From Comamonas testosteroni ATCC 11996 (GTDB lineage Bacteria; Pseudomonadota; Gammaproteobacteria; Burkholderiales; Burkholderiaceae_C), in the NCBI RefSeq assembly GCF_000241525.1, contig NZ_AHIL01000026.1, positions 1-64,000 of the forward strand: a stretch of 64,000 nucleotides of DNA, in the 5' to 3' direction. Below, one piece after another: positions 55,144 to 64,000 of the stretch. Position numbers and translations under genes: made by a program. The notes beneath the pieces were generated by a model, which worked only from the letters and a program-made list of their open reading frames with translations, did no database searches and was not told the DNA's origin. Position 1 is the first letter of the stretch. Every line of letters begins with the position of its first letter.

Positions 55144-56631
55144 ATGTCCAATCTGTCATCCATCATCAAATCCATCCAAGATACCATGCGCCAGGACAGC
55201 GGGGTGGATGGAGATGCCCAGCGGCTGTCCCAACTGACCTGGCTGCTGTTTTTGAAGGTATTTGATGCCCTTGAAGAAGAGCTGGAGTTCACCAAAGACA
55301 ACTACCAAAGCGCCATCCCCGAAGCACTGCGCTGGCGCAACTGGGCCGCTGACGAAGAAGGCATGACGGGCGAAGCCTTGCTGGACTTTGTGGACAACCA
55401 GCTCATCCCCACGCTCGCCAATCTGCCCGGCAGCATCGAACAAAACCCGCGCGCCTATGTGCTGCGCAGCGTGTTCGACGACACCTACAACTACATGAAA
55501 AGCGGCCACCTGCTGCGCCAGGTCATCAACAAGCTGGCCGTCATTGACTTCAACCGCCAGGCCGAGCGCCACCAGTTCAACGACCTGTACGAAAAGCTGC
55601 TCAAAGACCTGCAGGCCGCAGGCAATGCGGGCGAGTTCTACACGCCCCGCGCCGTCACCCAGTTCATGACCGATATCGTCAACCCCCAGCTGGGCGAAAC
55701 CGTCATGGACCCTGCCACCGGCACCGGCGGCTTTTTGGTCTGCGCCATTGAGCATTTGCGCCAGCAAGCCCAGACGCCTGAGCAGCAGGCCCTGCTGCAA
55801 ACCGCCGTGCGCGGCGTAGAGAAAAAGCCGCTGCCCCACAGCCTGTGTGTGACCAACCTCATGCTGCACGGCATTGAAGTGCCCAGCCAGATCAAAAACG
55901 ACAACACCTTGAGCCGCCCGCTGCGCGACTACGGCCGGGCCGACCAGGTGGACGTCATCCTCACCAACCCGCCCTTTGGCGGAACGGAAGAGCCCGGTAT
56001 TGAAGACGGTTTTCCCGCCGACCTGCGCAGCCGCGAAACGGCTGATTTGTTCATGATTCTCATCATGAAGCTGCTCAAGGACGGTGGCCGCGCCGCCGTG
56101 GTGCTGCCCGACGGCTTTTTGTTTGGCGAAGGCAGCAAAAGCCGTATCAAGGAAAAGCTGCTCACCGAGTGCAACTTGCACACCATCGTGCGCCTGCCCA
56201 ATGGCGTGTTCAACCCCTACACCGGCATCAAGACCAATATCCTGTTTTTCACCAAGGGCCAGTCCACGCAAGACGTCTGGTACTACGAGCACCCATACCC
56301 CGTGGGCGTGAAAAACTACAACAAAACCAAGCCCATCCGCATCCAAGAGTTTGATGCCGAGAAAGCCTGGTGGGGCAGCGCTGCAGACGGCTACGCCAGC
56401 CGCGAAGGCAATGAGCAGGCATGGAAGGTGAGCATCGACACCTTGCGCGCCGCCAACTGGAACCTGGACCAGAAAAACCCCCATGTGGGCGAACAAGTCA
56501 GCCATGACCCGGACGAACTGCTGGCGCAATACACCCAGTTGCAGGCCGATGCGCAGGCACTGCGCAGCCAGTTGCAAGCCATGCTGGCTCAGTCTCTGGC
56601 CGGTGGCGGCCATGGCGCAGAAAACAATTGA
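55144..56631 (+). CDS. hsdM: Type I restriction-modification DNA methyltransferase subunit M
   Basis: 495 residues. A helical N-terminal domain (LSQLTWLLFLKVFDALEEEL), then the AdoMet motif region GEFYTPRAVTQFMTDIV, DPATGTGGFLVCAIEH (motif I), and the catalytic NPPFGG of N6-adenine methylases. Together with HsdS it methylates the host site. A short intergenic repeat covers its stop codon and precedes hsdS. Confidence 0.96.
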   Translation: MSNLSSIIKSIQDTMRQDSGVDGDAQRLSQLTWLLFLKVFDALEEELEFTKDNYQSAIPEALRWRNWAADEEGMTGEALLDFVDNQLIPTLANLPGSIEQNPRAYVLRSVFDDTYNYMKSGHLLRQVINKLAVIDFNRQAERHQFNDLYEKLLKDLQAAGNAGEFYTPRAVTQFMTDIVNPQLGETVMDPATGTGGFLVCAIEHLRQQAQTPEQQALLQTAVRGVEKKPLPHSLCVTNLMLHGIEVPSQIKNDNTLSRPLRDYGRADQVDVILTNPPFGGTEEPGIEDGFPADLRSRETADLFMILIMKLLKDGGRAAVVLPDGFLFGEGSKSRIKEKLLTECNLHTIVRLPNGVFNPYTGIKTNILFFTKGQSTQDVWYYEHPYPVGVKNYNKTKPIRIQEFDAEKAWWGSAADGYASREGNEQAWKVSIDTLRAANWNLDQKNPHVGEQVSHDPDELLAQYTQLQADAQALRSQLQAMLAQSLAGGGHGAENN

Positions 56632-56660
56632 TAGCTGCTAGCGCTTGATAGATAAGGATT
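56630..56660. repeat. Comamonadaceae-type intergenic repeat between hsdM and hsdS
   Basis: GATAGCTGCTAGCGCTTGAT then AGATAAGGATTTC. It overlaps the hsdM stop codon and separates hsdM from hsdS by 42 bp. Confidence 0.8.
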
Positions 56661-56826
56661 TCAAGGTCAAACCATGCTGAATACCAGTAATGACCAGCGC
56701 AAGCTGCTACCAAACTTTGATCAACTCTTCGCCACCACCGCCCAGGCCCCCGGCGGCGTGGCCCGCCTGCGCGAGCTGATCTTGACTCTGGCCGTGCAAG
56801 GCAAGCTGGTGCCGCAGGATGCGAAT

Positions 56827-56916
56827 GATGAACCTGCGAGTGAGTTGCTGAAGAAAATTCGGGCGGAAAAAGACCGCTTGATTGCCGAAGGCAAGATTAA
56901 AAAGGACAAGCCGCTG
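56827..56916 (+). repeat. Direct repeat inside hsdS, copy 1
   Basis: Encodes DEPASELLKKIRAEKDRLIA then EGKIKKDKPL, the same residues as 57647-57736; the two copies differ mostly at third positions. A 27-bp perfect repeat beginning CCTCGCCGAACAATCCCGCA is found at 57361-57387 and 58234-58260. Confidence 0.85.
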
Positions 56917-57646
56917 GCGGAGATTGCGGAAGAGGAAAAATCATTTGAATTGCCTGTGGGGTGGCGGTGGGGGGAGATTTGGTGAAATTTCGATTAATCG
57001 AGATGGGGAGCGTATTCCTGTTGCATCCAGTGATCGTGAAAAAAAGGAAAAAATCTATGACTACTATGGCGCTTCTGGTGTTATAGATAAGATTGACAAA
57101 TACTTGTTTGATAAAAAGCTCCTACTTATTGGCGAGGATGGAGCTAATTTAATAAATCGGTCTACGCCAATTGCATTCTTAGCGCATGGAAAGTATTGGG
57201 TTAACAATCATGCACATGTGATTGATGCTATTCAATCTGAGCTTTTAGATTATTATTGCTTATTTATCAATGCTATTTCTTTGGAACCCTATGTGACTGG
57301 AACAGCTCAGCCGAAAATGAATCAGGCAAAGCTAAATAGCATAGTAGTTCCACTCCCACCCCTCGCCGAACAATCCCGCATCGTCGCTCGTGTCGAAGAA
57401 CTGATGCGCCTATGCGATGCGCTGGAGGAAAAAGGCCGGCTGGAACACAACCAGCACCAGCAACTATTGCAAGCCTTGCTGGATAGCCTTACCCAAACCC
57501 AAAGCGCGCAAGAACTGGCGCGCCACTGGCAGCGGCTGGCGCAGCACTTTGACCTGCTCATCGACCGCCCCGAAGCCGTGGACGCGCTGGAGCAAACCAT
57601 CCTCCAACTCGCAGTGCGCGGCTTGTTGGTGGAGCAGGATGCGAGC

Positions 57647-57736
57647 GATGAGCCTGCGAGTGAGTTGCTGAAAAAAATTCGGGCGGAAAAGGATAGGTTG
57701 ATTGCAGAGGGAAAGATTAAGAAAGATAAACCGCTG
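57647..57736 (+). repeat. Direct repeat inside hsdS, copy 2
   Basis: See 56827-56916. It precedes the second target-recognition domain just as copy 1 precedes the first. Confidence 0.85.
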
Positions 57737-58551
57737 CCAGAAATCAGTGATGATAAAAAGCCATTTGACTTGCCATTGGGGTGGGTTTGGGTACGGGTCT
57801 CTGAAATATGCTCCACAGTTACAGATGGCGAGCATGCAACTCCTGAGCGGTGCATTGATGCTTCGCAAGTTCGATTAGTAACTGCAAAAAATGTGCGTAG
57901 CGAGTGTATGGACTTTGCAGTAACGGACTACGTGCCTAGAAATGTTGCTGAACAGTGCTGGAGACGTTGTAAGCCAGAAGTTGGCGATGTATTAATGGTT
58001 TCCGTTGGTGCAACTACAGGGCGACTCTGTGTTTTACGCGAAGACGTCGATATGGTTCTTGTTCGGAGTGTAACTTTGTTGCGCTCTGTCCAATTAGGCG
58101 TTGATGTTTCTTATTTCGCTCTGCATTTAATGTCAACTGACTCGCAGAAAGAAATATGGGCAAGTGTTAAACAAAGTGCTCAGCCATGCTTGTACTTGGC
58201 CAAGTCAGCAGCTTTGAAAATTGCACTTCCCCCCCTCGCCGAACAATCCCGCATCGTCGCCCGCGTCACCGAATTGCGCGCCCTGTGCCAGCAGTTGCGC
58301 GACAAGCTCACCCAAGCCCGCCACACCCAAACCCAGCTGGCGCAGACATGGGTAGAGCAGGCTGCGACCTGAAAGCGGTCTAGGGGGTCACGGCGGGTGC
58401 GGAGCCCATCGTGAATGCGTTTAAGCGCAGGCCGGTGCTGGCTTGGGCTGCTTGTATGTAAAAGATCTGATGTCTTTGTCTGTTGAAGTGGTAGAGCCTG
58501 CGCAGGCTGGAGGAGCACCTGCGTTTTCGCAATTCAGAAGAAAGAGCCACG

Positions 58552-60102
58552 ATGGGAAGCATGAATGAGGGAGCAGGCATGGCAGCGATGCAGCCATTGC
58601 CTGAGGAAAAATCGTCACCGGCTAGCGCTGCGGTCTGCACGCTGCGAAATTGGCTGGGCGACCTGTCGCTGAATATTCCGCATTACCAGCGACCCTACAA
58701 ATGGGGCTTGGCGCAGGTACAGCAGTTGCTGCGTGATATTGAGCTGCAGGCTCAGACGACCACACAGGACCAAGGGGCCAGCAGCTATCGCATGGGCACA
58801 GTGGTAGTGCATGTGGAGCAGGCTGAGGACCGCGAGGCGCAACCGCAGCGTGTGCTGCACCATATCGTGGACGGGCAGCAGCGCACGGTGACCTTGCTGC
58901 TGGTGCTGCATGCTTTGCGTGCAGAGGCCAAGTTGGTGCCAGAGGGGCAGCGCCCATCCTGGCAGCAGGAACTGCTGACGCTGAAGCTGTTTGAGCCCCA
59001 GTTTCCCAGCCCCTTGTCGCACCAGTTGGTGCAGGCCAACTACCAAGCGGTTGCTCGCCATATTCGGCAGGCGCAGTGGGGGCAGATGCAGGCTTCGTTC
59101 TTGCTGGAGCGCTGCGAGGTGGTGCGCGTAGAGCTTTACAGCCTGACGGAGGCGTTTCAGTTTTTTGATGCACAAAACGGGCGCGGCAAGGCGCTGTGTG
59201 TGCATGACTTGCTCAAAGCTTTTCATCTGCGGGCACTGCGCCCGGCGGAGCTAGCGCTGCGCGGTCATGCGGTACAGGCGTGGGAGAAGTGTTCGCAAGA
59301 CGATCTGGAGCGGCTGTTTGCGCGCTTTTTGTTTCAGACCCGTCAGCGCAGCCGGGGGCTGGATGCGGAGTTTTTTGGCAAGCGGCATGTGGGCGTGTTC
59401 AAAGGCATCAGTCTGGAGAGCCATGCCGCTGCGCCCATGAGCCGTACCTGGCGCATGCTGGATGAGACGGTGCATTTGCTGGAGAGCCATACGGGAACGC
59501 GCGGTCGGGTCTGGCCTTGTCAGCTGGACGCACCAGTGGTCAACGGGCTGCGGTTTTTTGACTGGGTGCAGCATTACTGGGGCATGGGCTTTCACCTCAA
59601 GCAGGAAAAGGACCAGTTGCCGCCGTGGGCACAAAAGCTCCAGCAGCCGCTGGCTGGGGAAGCCCATGAAATTTTGCTGACGCTGGGCCGCTATGCGGGG
59701 CGCGAGCGCAAGGGCGACTCGCATGTACGGGCGGTGTTTGATGCCTTGCTGATGTATTACCTGGACAAGTTTGGCGAGCAAGGCTTGTCGCAGGCCGTGG
59801 AGCTGGCCTTTGTCTGGGCTTATGCGCGCTTGCTGAACCGGCGGGTGATGGTGGGCAGCATGGACAAGTTTGTGAACGAAAGCGGGGTCAACCCGTTTGC
59901 GGTTCTACGCGATGCAGTGACGTCGCAGGACTTTTTAGGCATGGCGTTGCCGGCTGCTTTTTACGGCAATAGCTACCAGGGCGGCGAGCAGTCGCGCCCC
60001 AAGGGCCTGGCGACATTGGAAGGCTGGATGCGCAAGCTGGGTTACTGGCAGCAGATCACCCAACAAGATGCCCAGAAGCAGGGCGCAGGAGAGAGTGCAT
60101 GA
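58552..60102 (+). CDS. DUF262-domain protein 1 (GmrSD/ParB-like, no HNH end seen)
   Basis: 516 residues; an in-frame ATG at 58579 has an equally good site. DUF262 signatures: NIPHYQRPYKWGLAQVQQLLRDI (about 41-63) and HHIVDGQQRTVTLLLVLHAL (about 102-121) with the DGQQR motif shared by the GmrSD type IV restriction family. The C-terminal part is helical and shows no HNH or DUF1524 motif. It overlaps the next gene by 4 bp, so the two are coupled. Likely a defence or NTP-dependent nuclease-associated component (inference). Confidence 0.82.
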   Translation: MGSMNEGAGMAAMQPLPEEKSSPASAAVCTLRNWLGDLSLNIPHYQRPYKWGLAQVQQLLRDIELQAQTTTQDQGASSYRMGTVVVHVEQAEDREAQPQRVLHHIVDGQQRTVTLLLVLHALRAEAKLVPEGQRPSWQQELLTLKLFEPQFPSPLSHQLVQANYQAVARHIRQAQWGQMQASFLLERCEVVRVELYSLTEAFQFFDAQNGRGKALCVHDLLKAFHLRALRPAELALRGHAVQAWEKCSQDDLERLFARFLFQTRQRSRGLDAEFFGKRHVGVFKGISLESHAAAPMSRTWRMLDETVHLLESHTGTRGRVWPCQLDAPVVNGLRFFDWVQHYWGMGFHLKQEKDQLPPWAQKLQQPLAGEAHEILLTLGRYAGRERKGDSHVRAVFDALLMYYLDKFGEQGLSQAVELAFVWAYARLLNRRVMVGSMDKFVNESGVNPFAVLRDAVTSQDFLGMALPAAFYGNSYQGGEQSRPKGLATLEGWMRKLGYWQQITQQDAQKQGAGESA

Positions 60103-62144
60103 GCGACAAGCAGAAGCCACAGCTGCTGACGGTGCAGCGGGTGTTGAGTGATGGGATTTATTCCATCCCGGTGTACCAGCGCAATTACGCTTGGGGCGTG
60201 AGAGAAATTGGCCAGCTGATTGCCGATGTGCGTGACTATGCCCAGCGCAATGCACAGAGTCAGGCGCATGACTACTACATAGGCACTTTGGTGGTGTATG
60301 AGCGATACACAGAGCAGAAGGCCTATTGGGAGGTAGTGGATGGCCAGCAGCGGCTGACGACGCTGAGTTTGCTGGTGTCCGTACTGCGCGCATTGCACCC
60401 GGAGCTGGCTGCCTCGATGCAGCGTATGCCATTGCAGTTTGAGTCGCGTGCGGCTTCCAGTCACGCGCTGCAGGCGGTGTTTTCTCAGCCATTGCACGCT
60501 GCTGCTTTGGCGTGGGAGGATGCGACAAAAGACAGTCCCGATGACGCCAGCGGCGCCAGCAGCATCTGGCAGGGGCGTGCAATCATCGAAAGCTTGCTGC
60601 GCGAAATACCAGGAGCTGAACGCAAGGCGTTCGCCACTTTCTTGCTGGAGCAAGTGCGACTGTTGCGGGTGGAGCTGCCGCCCCGTACCGATTTGAACCA
60701 TTACTTTGAGGTAATGAATAACCGGGGGGAGCAACTGGCGAAGCACGAGGTGCTGAAAGCGCGCTTGCTGGGGACGCTGCAGCGGCAAGGCCAGCAGGCC
60801 GCGATGAAGGTGTTGCATGCGGTGTGGGATGCCAGCGCAGTGATGGATAGGTCGGTGCAGTCTGGGTTTGTGCCAGCTATGCGCAAGAGTTTGTTTGCTG
60901 CAGATGGCAGGCTGCTGCTTGTGAAAACCCCGCAGGAGTTGCTGAGGCGCTTTGAGGGGAGTGATGACAAGGCCGTAGTGCCCAAGTCGTTATCGCAGCT
61001 GATAGCGGCAGGTTCTTCTGCAGCGTGTGTAAGGCATCAAACCGACAAGCTTTTAGCGGCAGAGGAGGAAGATGACGAAAGCAAGGCTCAGTTTGGAGCG
61101 GTGATTAACTTCCCGAACTTCTTGCTGCAGGTATTAGCCATGATGCCGGGGGATGCACTGGCCAATACGCCCTTGGACGACAAGCATCTGCTGACGGCGT
61201 TTGAACCATTGCTGCGCGGCGATGCAGAGCAGATTCAGGAGTTTGCGTACAGGCTGCTGCGCTGCCGGTTTTTGCTGGACCAGCATGTCATCAAGAGCAG
61301 TGTGGAGAGCCAGAGCGATGACGAGCATTGGCAACTGCAGCGCTGCAAGTTCAGAAACGACAAAGCTGTGTTGCAGTGGGTCAATGCCTTTGAAGTCACT
61401 GAGCAGGACTACGGAGAGCGCCTGCGCATGTTGCAGGCCGCACTGCATGTGTCGTACATGCTGCCCACGCGCAAGCACTGGCTGCAAGGCGTGCTGCGCT
61501 GGCTGTTTCGGCAGGATGTGACCCAGGCGATTGAAGCGCAAGCATTTTTGCTGGCGCTGGAGGAGTTGACTAAGGCCTTTGTGTTGGAGGAGGGGAGCAG
61601 TGCGACTTATGAGGAAATAGTGCGCCGTGAGGATGGTTTTTTTGTTTCGCCACAGCCTGACTCTGGCTTGATGAAGACTTTGCCTAAAAAACTGGTGTAT
61701 GGGCAAGCGCGCCTGATCGACTTCAATTTTCTGGATTACTTGCTGTGGTTGCAGGCCAACGGTAAGAACGAAACCAATGCAACGGAATGGCGTGAATTTG
61801 AATTCACGAGTACCCGCCGCTCTGTCGAGCACTTGCACCCGCAGACTGAGCTGTTTTCCGGCAATGCATGGGCAGACGAGCATCTGCACGCTTTCGGCAA
61901 CTTGTGCCTTGTCAGCCATGCGATGAACTCACGCTTGAGCAATTCCGGGCCGGAAGACAAGTTCAAGCAGCTGATGAGCGAAAAGAAGAGTCAGAGCTTA
62001 AAGGCGCTTGCGATGCATTCAGTGTTTGCAGATCAGGGGCAGTGGTCGGCAGATTCGGCCATGTGTCAGCATGCCAAGCAAATGCTTGTGCTATTGCAGA
62101 ACGCCTTGGTATCTGATGGATTGACTGTCTGCATGCCATCCTGA
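60099..62144 (+). CDS. DUF262 + DUF1524 (HNH) protein 2, GmrSD-like
   Basis: 681 residues. IPVYQRNYAWGVREIGQLI (23-41) and WEVVDGQQRLTTLSLL (77-92), with the D81-R85 DGQQR motif, mark DUF262. RRSVEHLHPQ at about 575-583 (H578, H580), followed by FGNLCLVSHAMNSRLSN, is the DUF1524 HNH-type nuclease end. This is the domain order of single-chain GmrSD type IV enzymes, which cut modified phage DNA. Its start overlaps the first DUF262 gene. Substrate specificity is unknown. Confidence 0.87.
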   Translation: MSDKQKPQLLTVQRVLSDGIYSIPVYQRNYAWGVREIGQLIADVRDYAQRNAQSQAHDYYIGTLVVYERYTEQKAYWEVVDGQQRLTTLSLLVSVLRALHPELAASMQRMPLQFESRAASSHALQAVFSQPLHAAALAWEDATKDSPDDASGASSIWQGRAIIESLLREIPGAERKAFATFLLEQVRLLRVELPPRTDLNHYFEVMNNRGEQLAKHEVLKARLLGTLQRQGQQAAMKVLHAVWDASAVMDRSVQSGFVPAMRKSLFAADGRLLLVKTPQELLRRFEGSDDKAVVPKSLSQLIAAGSSAACVRHQTDKLLAAEEEDDESKAQFGAVINFPNFLLQVLAMMPGDALANTPLDDKHLLTAFEPLLRGDAEQIQEFAYRLLRCRFLLDQHVIKSSVESQSDDEHWQLQRCKFRNDKAVLQWVNAFEVTEQDYGERLRMLQAALHVSYMLPTRKHWLQGVLRWLFRQDVTQAIEAQAFLLALEELTKAFVLEEGSSATYEEIVRREDGFFVSPQPDSGLMKTLPKKLVYGQARLIDFNFLDYLLWLQANGKNETNATEWREFEFTSTRRSVEHLHPQTELFSGNAWADEHLHAFGNLCLVSHAMNSRLSNSGPEDKFKQLMSEKKSQSLKALAMHSVFADQGQWSADSAMCQHAKQMLVLLQNALVSDGLTVCMPS

Positions 62145-62280
62145 TTGCGCAGCCGTAGCCCATGGCTTCACTTCCTGGGTTGCACAGATCGCTTATTCCA
62201 CCCGAGGCGAGTATTTGCTCGCGTGAGCGATGGCCCCGGAGTCTGCCTGGCAACTGGCCCCGGTACGTTCTAGAGATTCA

Positions 62281-62327
62281 AAAAAATAGCGACTAGCGCT
62301 TTATCCATAAGCACCAGCCGCTATTTC
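62281..62327. repeat. Comamonadaceae-type repeat forming a hairpin at the island's right edge
   Basis: AAATAGCG and CGCTATTT pair across ACTAGCGCTTTATCCATAAG. Could terminate transcription between the converging DUF262 and acyl-CoA dehydrogenase genes. Confidence 0.7.
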
Positions 62328-62379
62328 CATGCATTTCACGATGGGGCGGGGCGTGGTCGCCCCGCCGTCAGGTGCACGA

Positions 62380-64000
62380 TCAGAACAGATCCATGGGCAA
62401 TGCCATCACGCTGGTGGCGCCGTTGATCACAGCATCGGCCTGGCCGGGCACGCGGGTCAGGATATGTTCGGCATAGAACTGTGCCGTGGCCAGCTTGGCC
62501 TGCATGAAGGCCGTATCCTGGCCCTTGGCCAGCAGCTCCTGCGCGGCCAGCACCGAGCGGCCCAGCTGCCAGCCGGCGACCAGGTTGCCGGTGAGCATCA
62601 GATAGGGGACGCTGCCCGCATAAGCGGCATTGGGGTCGGCCTTGGCCTTGGCCACGATGAAGTCCACCACCTGCACAAAGGCCTGGCGGGCCTGGGCCAG
62701 ATTCCTGGCAACCGCCTTGGCCGTATCGGTGCCGCTGGCGATGAGGGTTGCTTCGGTCTTCTCGATCTGGGCGGCAATGGCCTTGGCGGTCTGGCCGCCA
62801 TCACGCGCGGTCTTGCGGCCGACCAGGTCGTTGGCCTGGATGGCGGTCGTGCCTTCATAGATGGTCAGGATCTTGGCGTCGCGGTAGTACTGGGCGGCGC
62901 CGGTTTCCTCGATGAAGCCCATGCCGCCATGCACCTGCACGCCCAGGCTGGTGACTTCCAGGCTCATCTCGGTGCTGTAGCCCTTGACCAGGGGCACCAT
63001 GAATTCATAGAAGGTCTGGTTGGCCTGGCGCACTTCGGCGTCCGGGTGGTGGTGGGCGGCATCGTACGCAGCGGCGGCGGCGGTTGCCATGGCGCGGCAG
63101 CCTTCGTTGCTGGCACGCATGGTCATCAGCATGCGGCGCACATCGGGGTGGTGGATGATGGTGGCGCTGGCCTTGACCGAGCCGTCGACGGGGCGGCTTT
63201 GCACGCGCTCCTTGGCGTAGGCCACGGCGTGCTGGTAGGCCCGCTCGGCCACGGCCAGGCCCTGCAGGCCTACGGCATAGCGGGCGGCGTTCATCATGAT
63301 GAACATGTATTCGAGACCGCGGTTTTCCTCGCCCACGAGGTAGCCGATGGCTTCTCCGTTGTCGCCAAATTGCAGCACGGCCGTGGGCGAGGCCTTGATG
63401 CCCATCTTGTGCTCGATGCTGACGCAGTGCACATCGTTGCGCTTGCCCAAGGAGCCGTCCTGGTTCACGAGGAACTTGGGCACGACAAACAGGCTGATCC
63501 CCTTGACGCCTTCGGGAGCGCCGGCCACGCGGGCCAGCACCAGGTGGACGATGTTGTCCGCCATATCGTGCTCACCATAGGTGATGAAGATCTTGGTGCC
63601 GAAGACCTTGTAGCTGCCGTCGCCCTGAGGCTCGGCCCTGGTGCGCACCAGGGCCAGGTCGGAGCCGGCCTGAGGCTCGGTCAGGTTCATGGTGCCGGTC
63701 CACTCGCCGGTGACCAGCTTTTCCAGGTAGGTGGACTTGAGCTCGTCGCTGCCCGCAGTCAGCAGTGCCTCGATGGCGCCGTCGGTCAGCAGCGGGCACA
63801 GCGCAAAGCTCAGGTTGGCGCTGTTGAGCATCTCGATGCAGGCCGCGCCAATGGTCTTGGGCAGGCCCTGGCCGCCGAAGTCGGCAGGATGCTGCAGACC
63901 CTGCCAGCCGCCTTCGGCGTACTGCTTGAAGGCATCGGCGAAGCCGGGAGTCGTCGTGACCACACCATCCTTGAAGGAAGAGGGGTTGAGGTCGCCGGGA
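62380..64000 (-). CDS. Acyl-CoA dehydrogenase (5' end outside the window)
   Basis: Partial: the frame is open to the right edge, where it reads GDLNPSSFKDGVVTTTPGF, so the true start lies beyond position 64000; at least 539 residues are present of a family of about 600. FAD/substrate motifs: MNLTEPQAGSDLALVRTRAE and KIFITYGEHDMADNIVHLVLAR, then GVQVHGGMGFIEETGAAQYYRDAKILTIYEGTTAIQANDL with the catalytic glutamate of the IYEGT motif. A C-terminal Acyl-CoA_dh_C-type helical extension ends in SVMALPMDLF. Fatty acid beta-oxidation is the likely role. Confidence 0.95.
   Translation of the reverse strand, partial: PGDLNPSSFKDGVVTTTPGFADAFKQYAEGGWQGLQHPADFGGQGLPKTIGAACIEMLNSANLSFALCPLLTDGAIEALLTAGSDELKSTYLEKLVTGEWTGTMNLTEPQAGSDLALVRTRAEPQGDGSYKVFGTKIFITYGEHDMADNIVHLVLARVAGAPEGVKGISLFVVPKFLVNQDGSLGKRNDVHCVSIEHKMGIKASPTAVLQFGDNGEAIGYLVGEENRGLEYMFIMMNAARYAVGLQGLAVAERAYQHAVAYAKERVQSRPVDGSVKASATIIHHPDVRRMLMTMRASNEGCRAMATAAAAAYDAAHHHPDAEVRQANQTFYEFMVPLVKGYSTEMSLEVTSLGVQVHGGMGFIEETGAAQYYRDAKILTIYEGTTAIQANDLVGRKTARDGGQTAKAIAAQIEKTEATLIASGTDTAKAVARNLAQARQAFVQVVDFIVAKAKADPNAAYAGSVPYLMLTGNLVAGWQLGRSVLAAQELLAKGQDTAFMQAKLATAQFYAEHILTRVPGQADAVINGATSVMALPMDLF

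Larger units (their letters stand above)
56674..58372 (+). pseudogene. hsdS: Type I specificity subunit S, split by a one-base frameshift in a G6 tract
   Basis: The first frame runs 56674-56985 and ends ELPVGWRWGEIW then stop. The second frame covers the rest to 58372, reading RFGEISINRDGERIPVASS across the junction. With five instead of six G at 56969-56974 the two join as GWRWGRFGEISI, giving about 565 residues with two target-recognition domains (about 95-225 and 370-515) and two coiled-coil spacers, each preceded by PPLAEQSRIVARV. As written the subunit is non-functional. A homopolymer slip (phase variation) or a sequencing error are both possible. Confidence 0.85.

Noticed and set aside
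55156..56613. 485-codon open frame on the minus strand opposite hsdM
   Set aside because: Antisense shadow caused by GC-rich codon bias; hsdM on the plus strand is unambiguous.

Overview
The window looks like chromosomal DNA of a betaproteobacterium of the family Comamonadaceae, most likely Comamonas or a close relative. Evidence: a yebC-purD-hemF / rsfS-rlmH-maf-rng housekeeping block in the usual betaproteobacterial order; several Bug/TctC-type solute receptors beside LysR or GntR regulators; and copies of the short intergenic repeat (GATAGCTGCTAGCGCTTGAT...AAGCGC type) that is scattered through Comamonadaceae genomes. The genus is an inference. No rRNA, tRNA or CRISPR array was seen.

Layout. 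1-7 kb: core genes (SpmA/SpmB-like membrane protein, periplasmic PQQ aldose dehydrogenase, a YebC-family regulator, a large exported protein of unknown role, an NAD-binding epimerase-like protein). 7.1-12.1 kb: a catabolic cluster with a LysR regulator divergent from two Bug receptors, an isocitrate/isopropylmalate-type dehydrogenase and a PDC-lactonase-like amidohydrolase. 12.3-14.0 kb: an isochorismatase-family hydrolase divergent from a GlxA-type regulator. 14.2-34 kb: an accessory stretch of isolated hypothetical genes, an IS3 transposase remnant, a complete chaperone-usher fimbrial operon (20.4-25.3 kb), a cytosine-deaminase-like/Bug/GntR catabolic cluster (25.5-28.8 kb), a two-gene AAA-ATPase + HNH module resembling Septu (29.1-30.9 kb), and many degenerate copies of one intergenic repeat that separate the gene modules.

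33.9-52.1 kb: mostly core genes. These are a catalase-like peroxidase with a COG4315 protein, a MerR regulator facing a DJ-1/PfpI protein, a MetQ-like receptor, upp, a threonine/serine dehydratase-like enzyme, an enoyl-CoA hydratase, a chemoreceptor, a HerA/DUF853 ATPase, and the yebC-purD-hemF and rsfS-rlmH-maf-rng block. nadD, commonly found between hemF and rsfS, is absent from that spot. 52.4-62.1 kb: a defence island with type I restriction genes hsdR-hsdM-hsdS, hsdS being broken by one base in a G6 tract, followed by two overlapping DUF262 genes, the second with a DUF1524-type HNH end. The window ends inside an acyl-CoA dehydrogenase gene.

Main points of interest: the Septu-like pair bracketed by near-identical direct repeats within a repeat-separated gene array; the possibly phase-variable hsdS linked to a DUF262 pair; and three MerR-type promoters with exact 19-bp spacers, in front of the MerR gene, the DJ-1 gene and, 29 kb away, the epimerase gene. 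The last region also carries a 67-bp copy of the merR leader that no longer leads into a merR gene.
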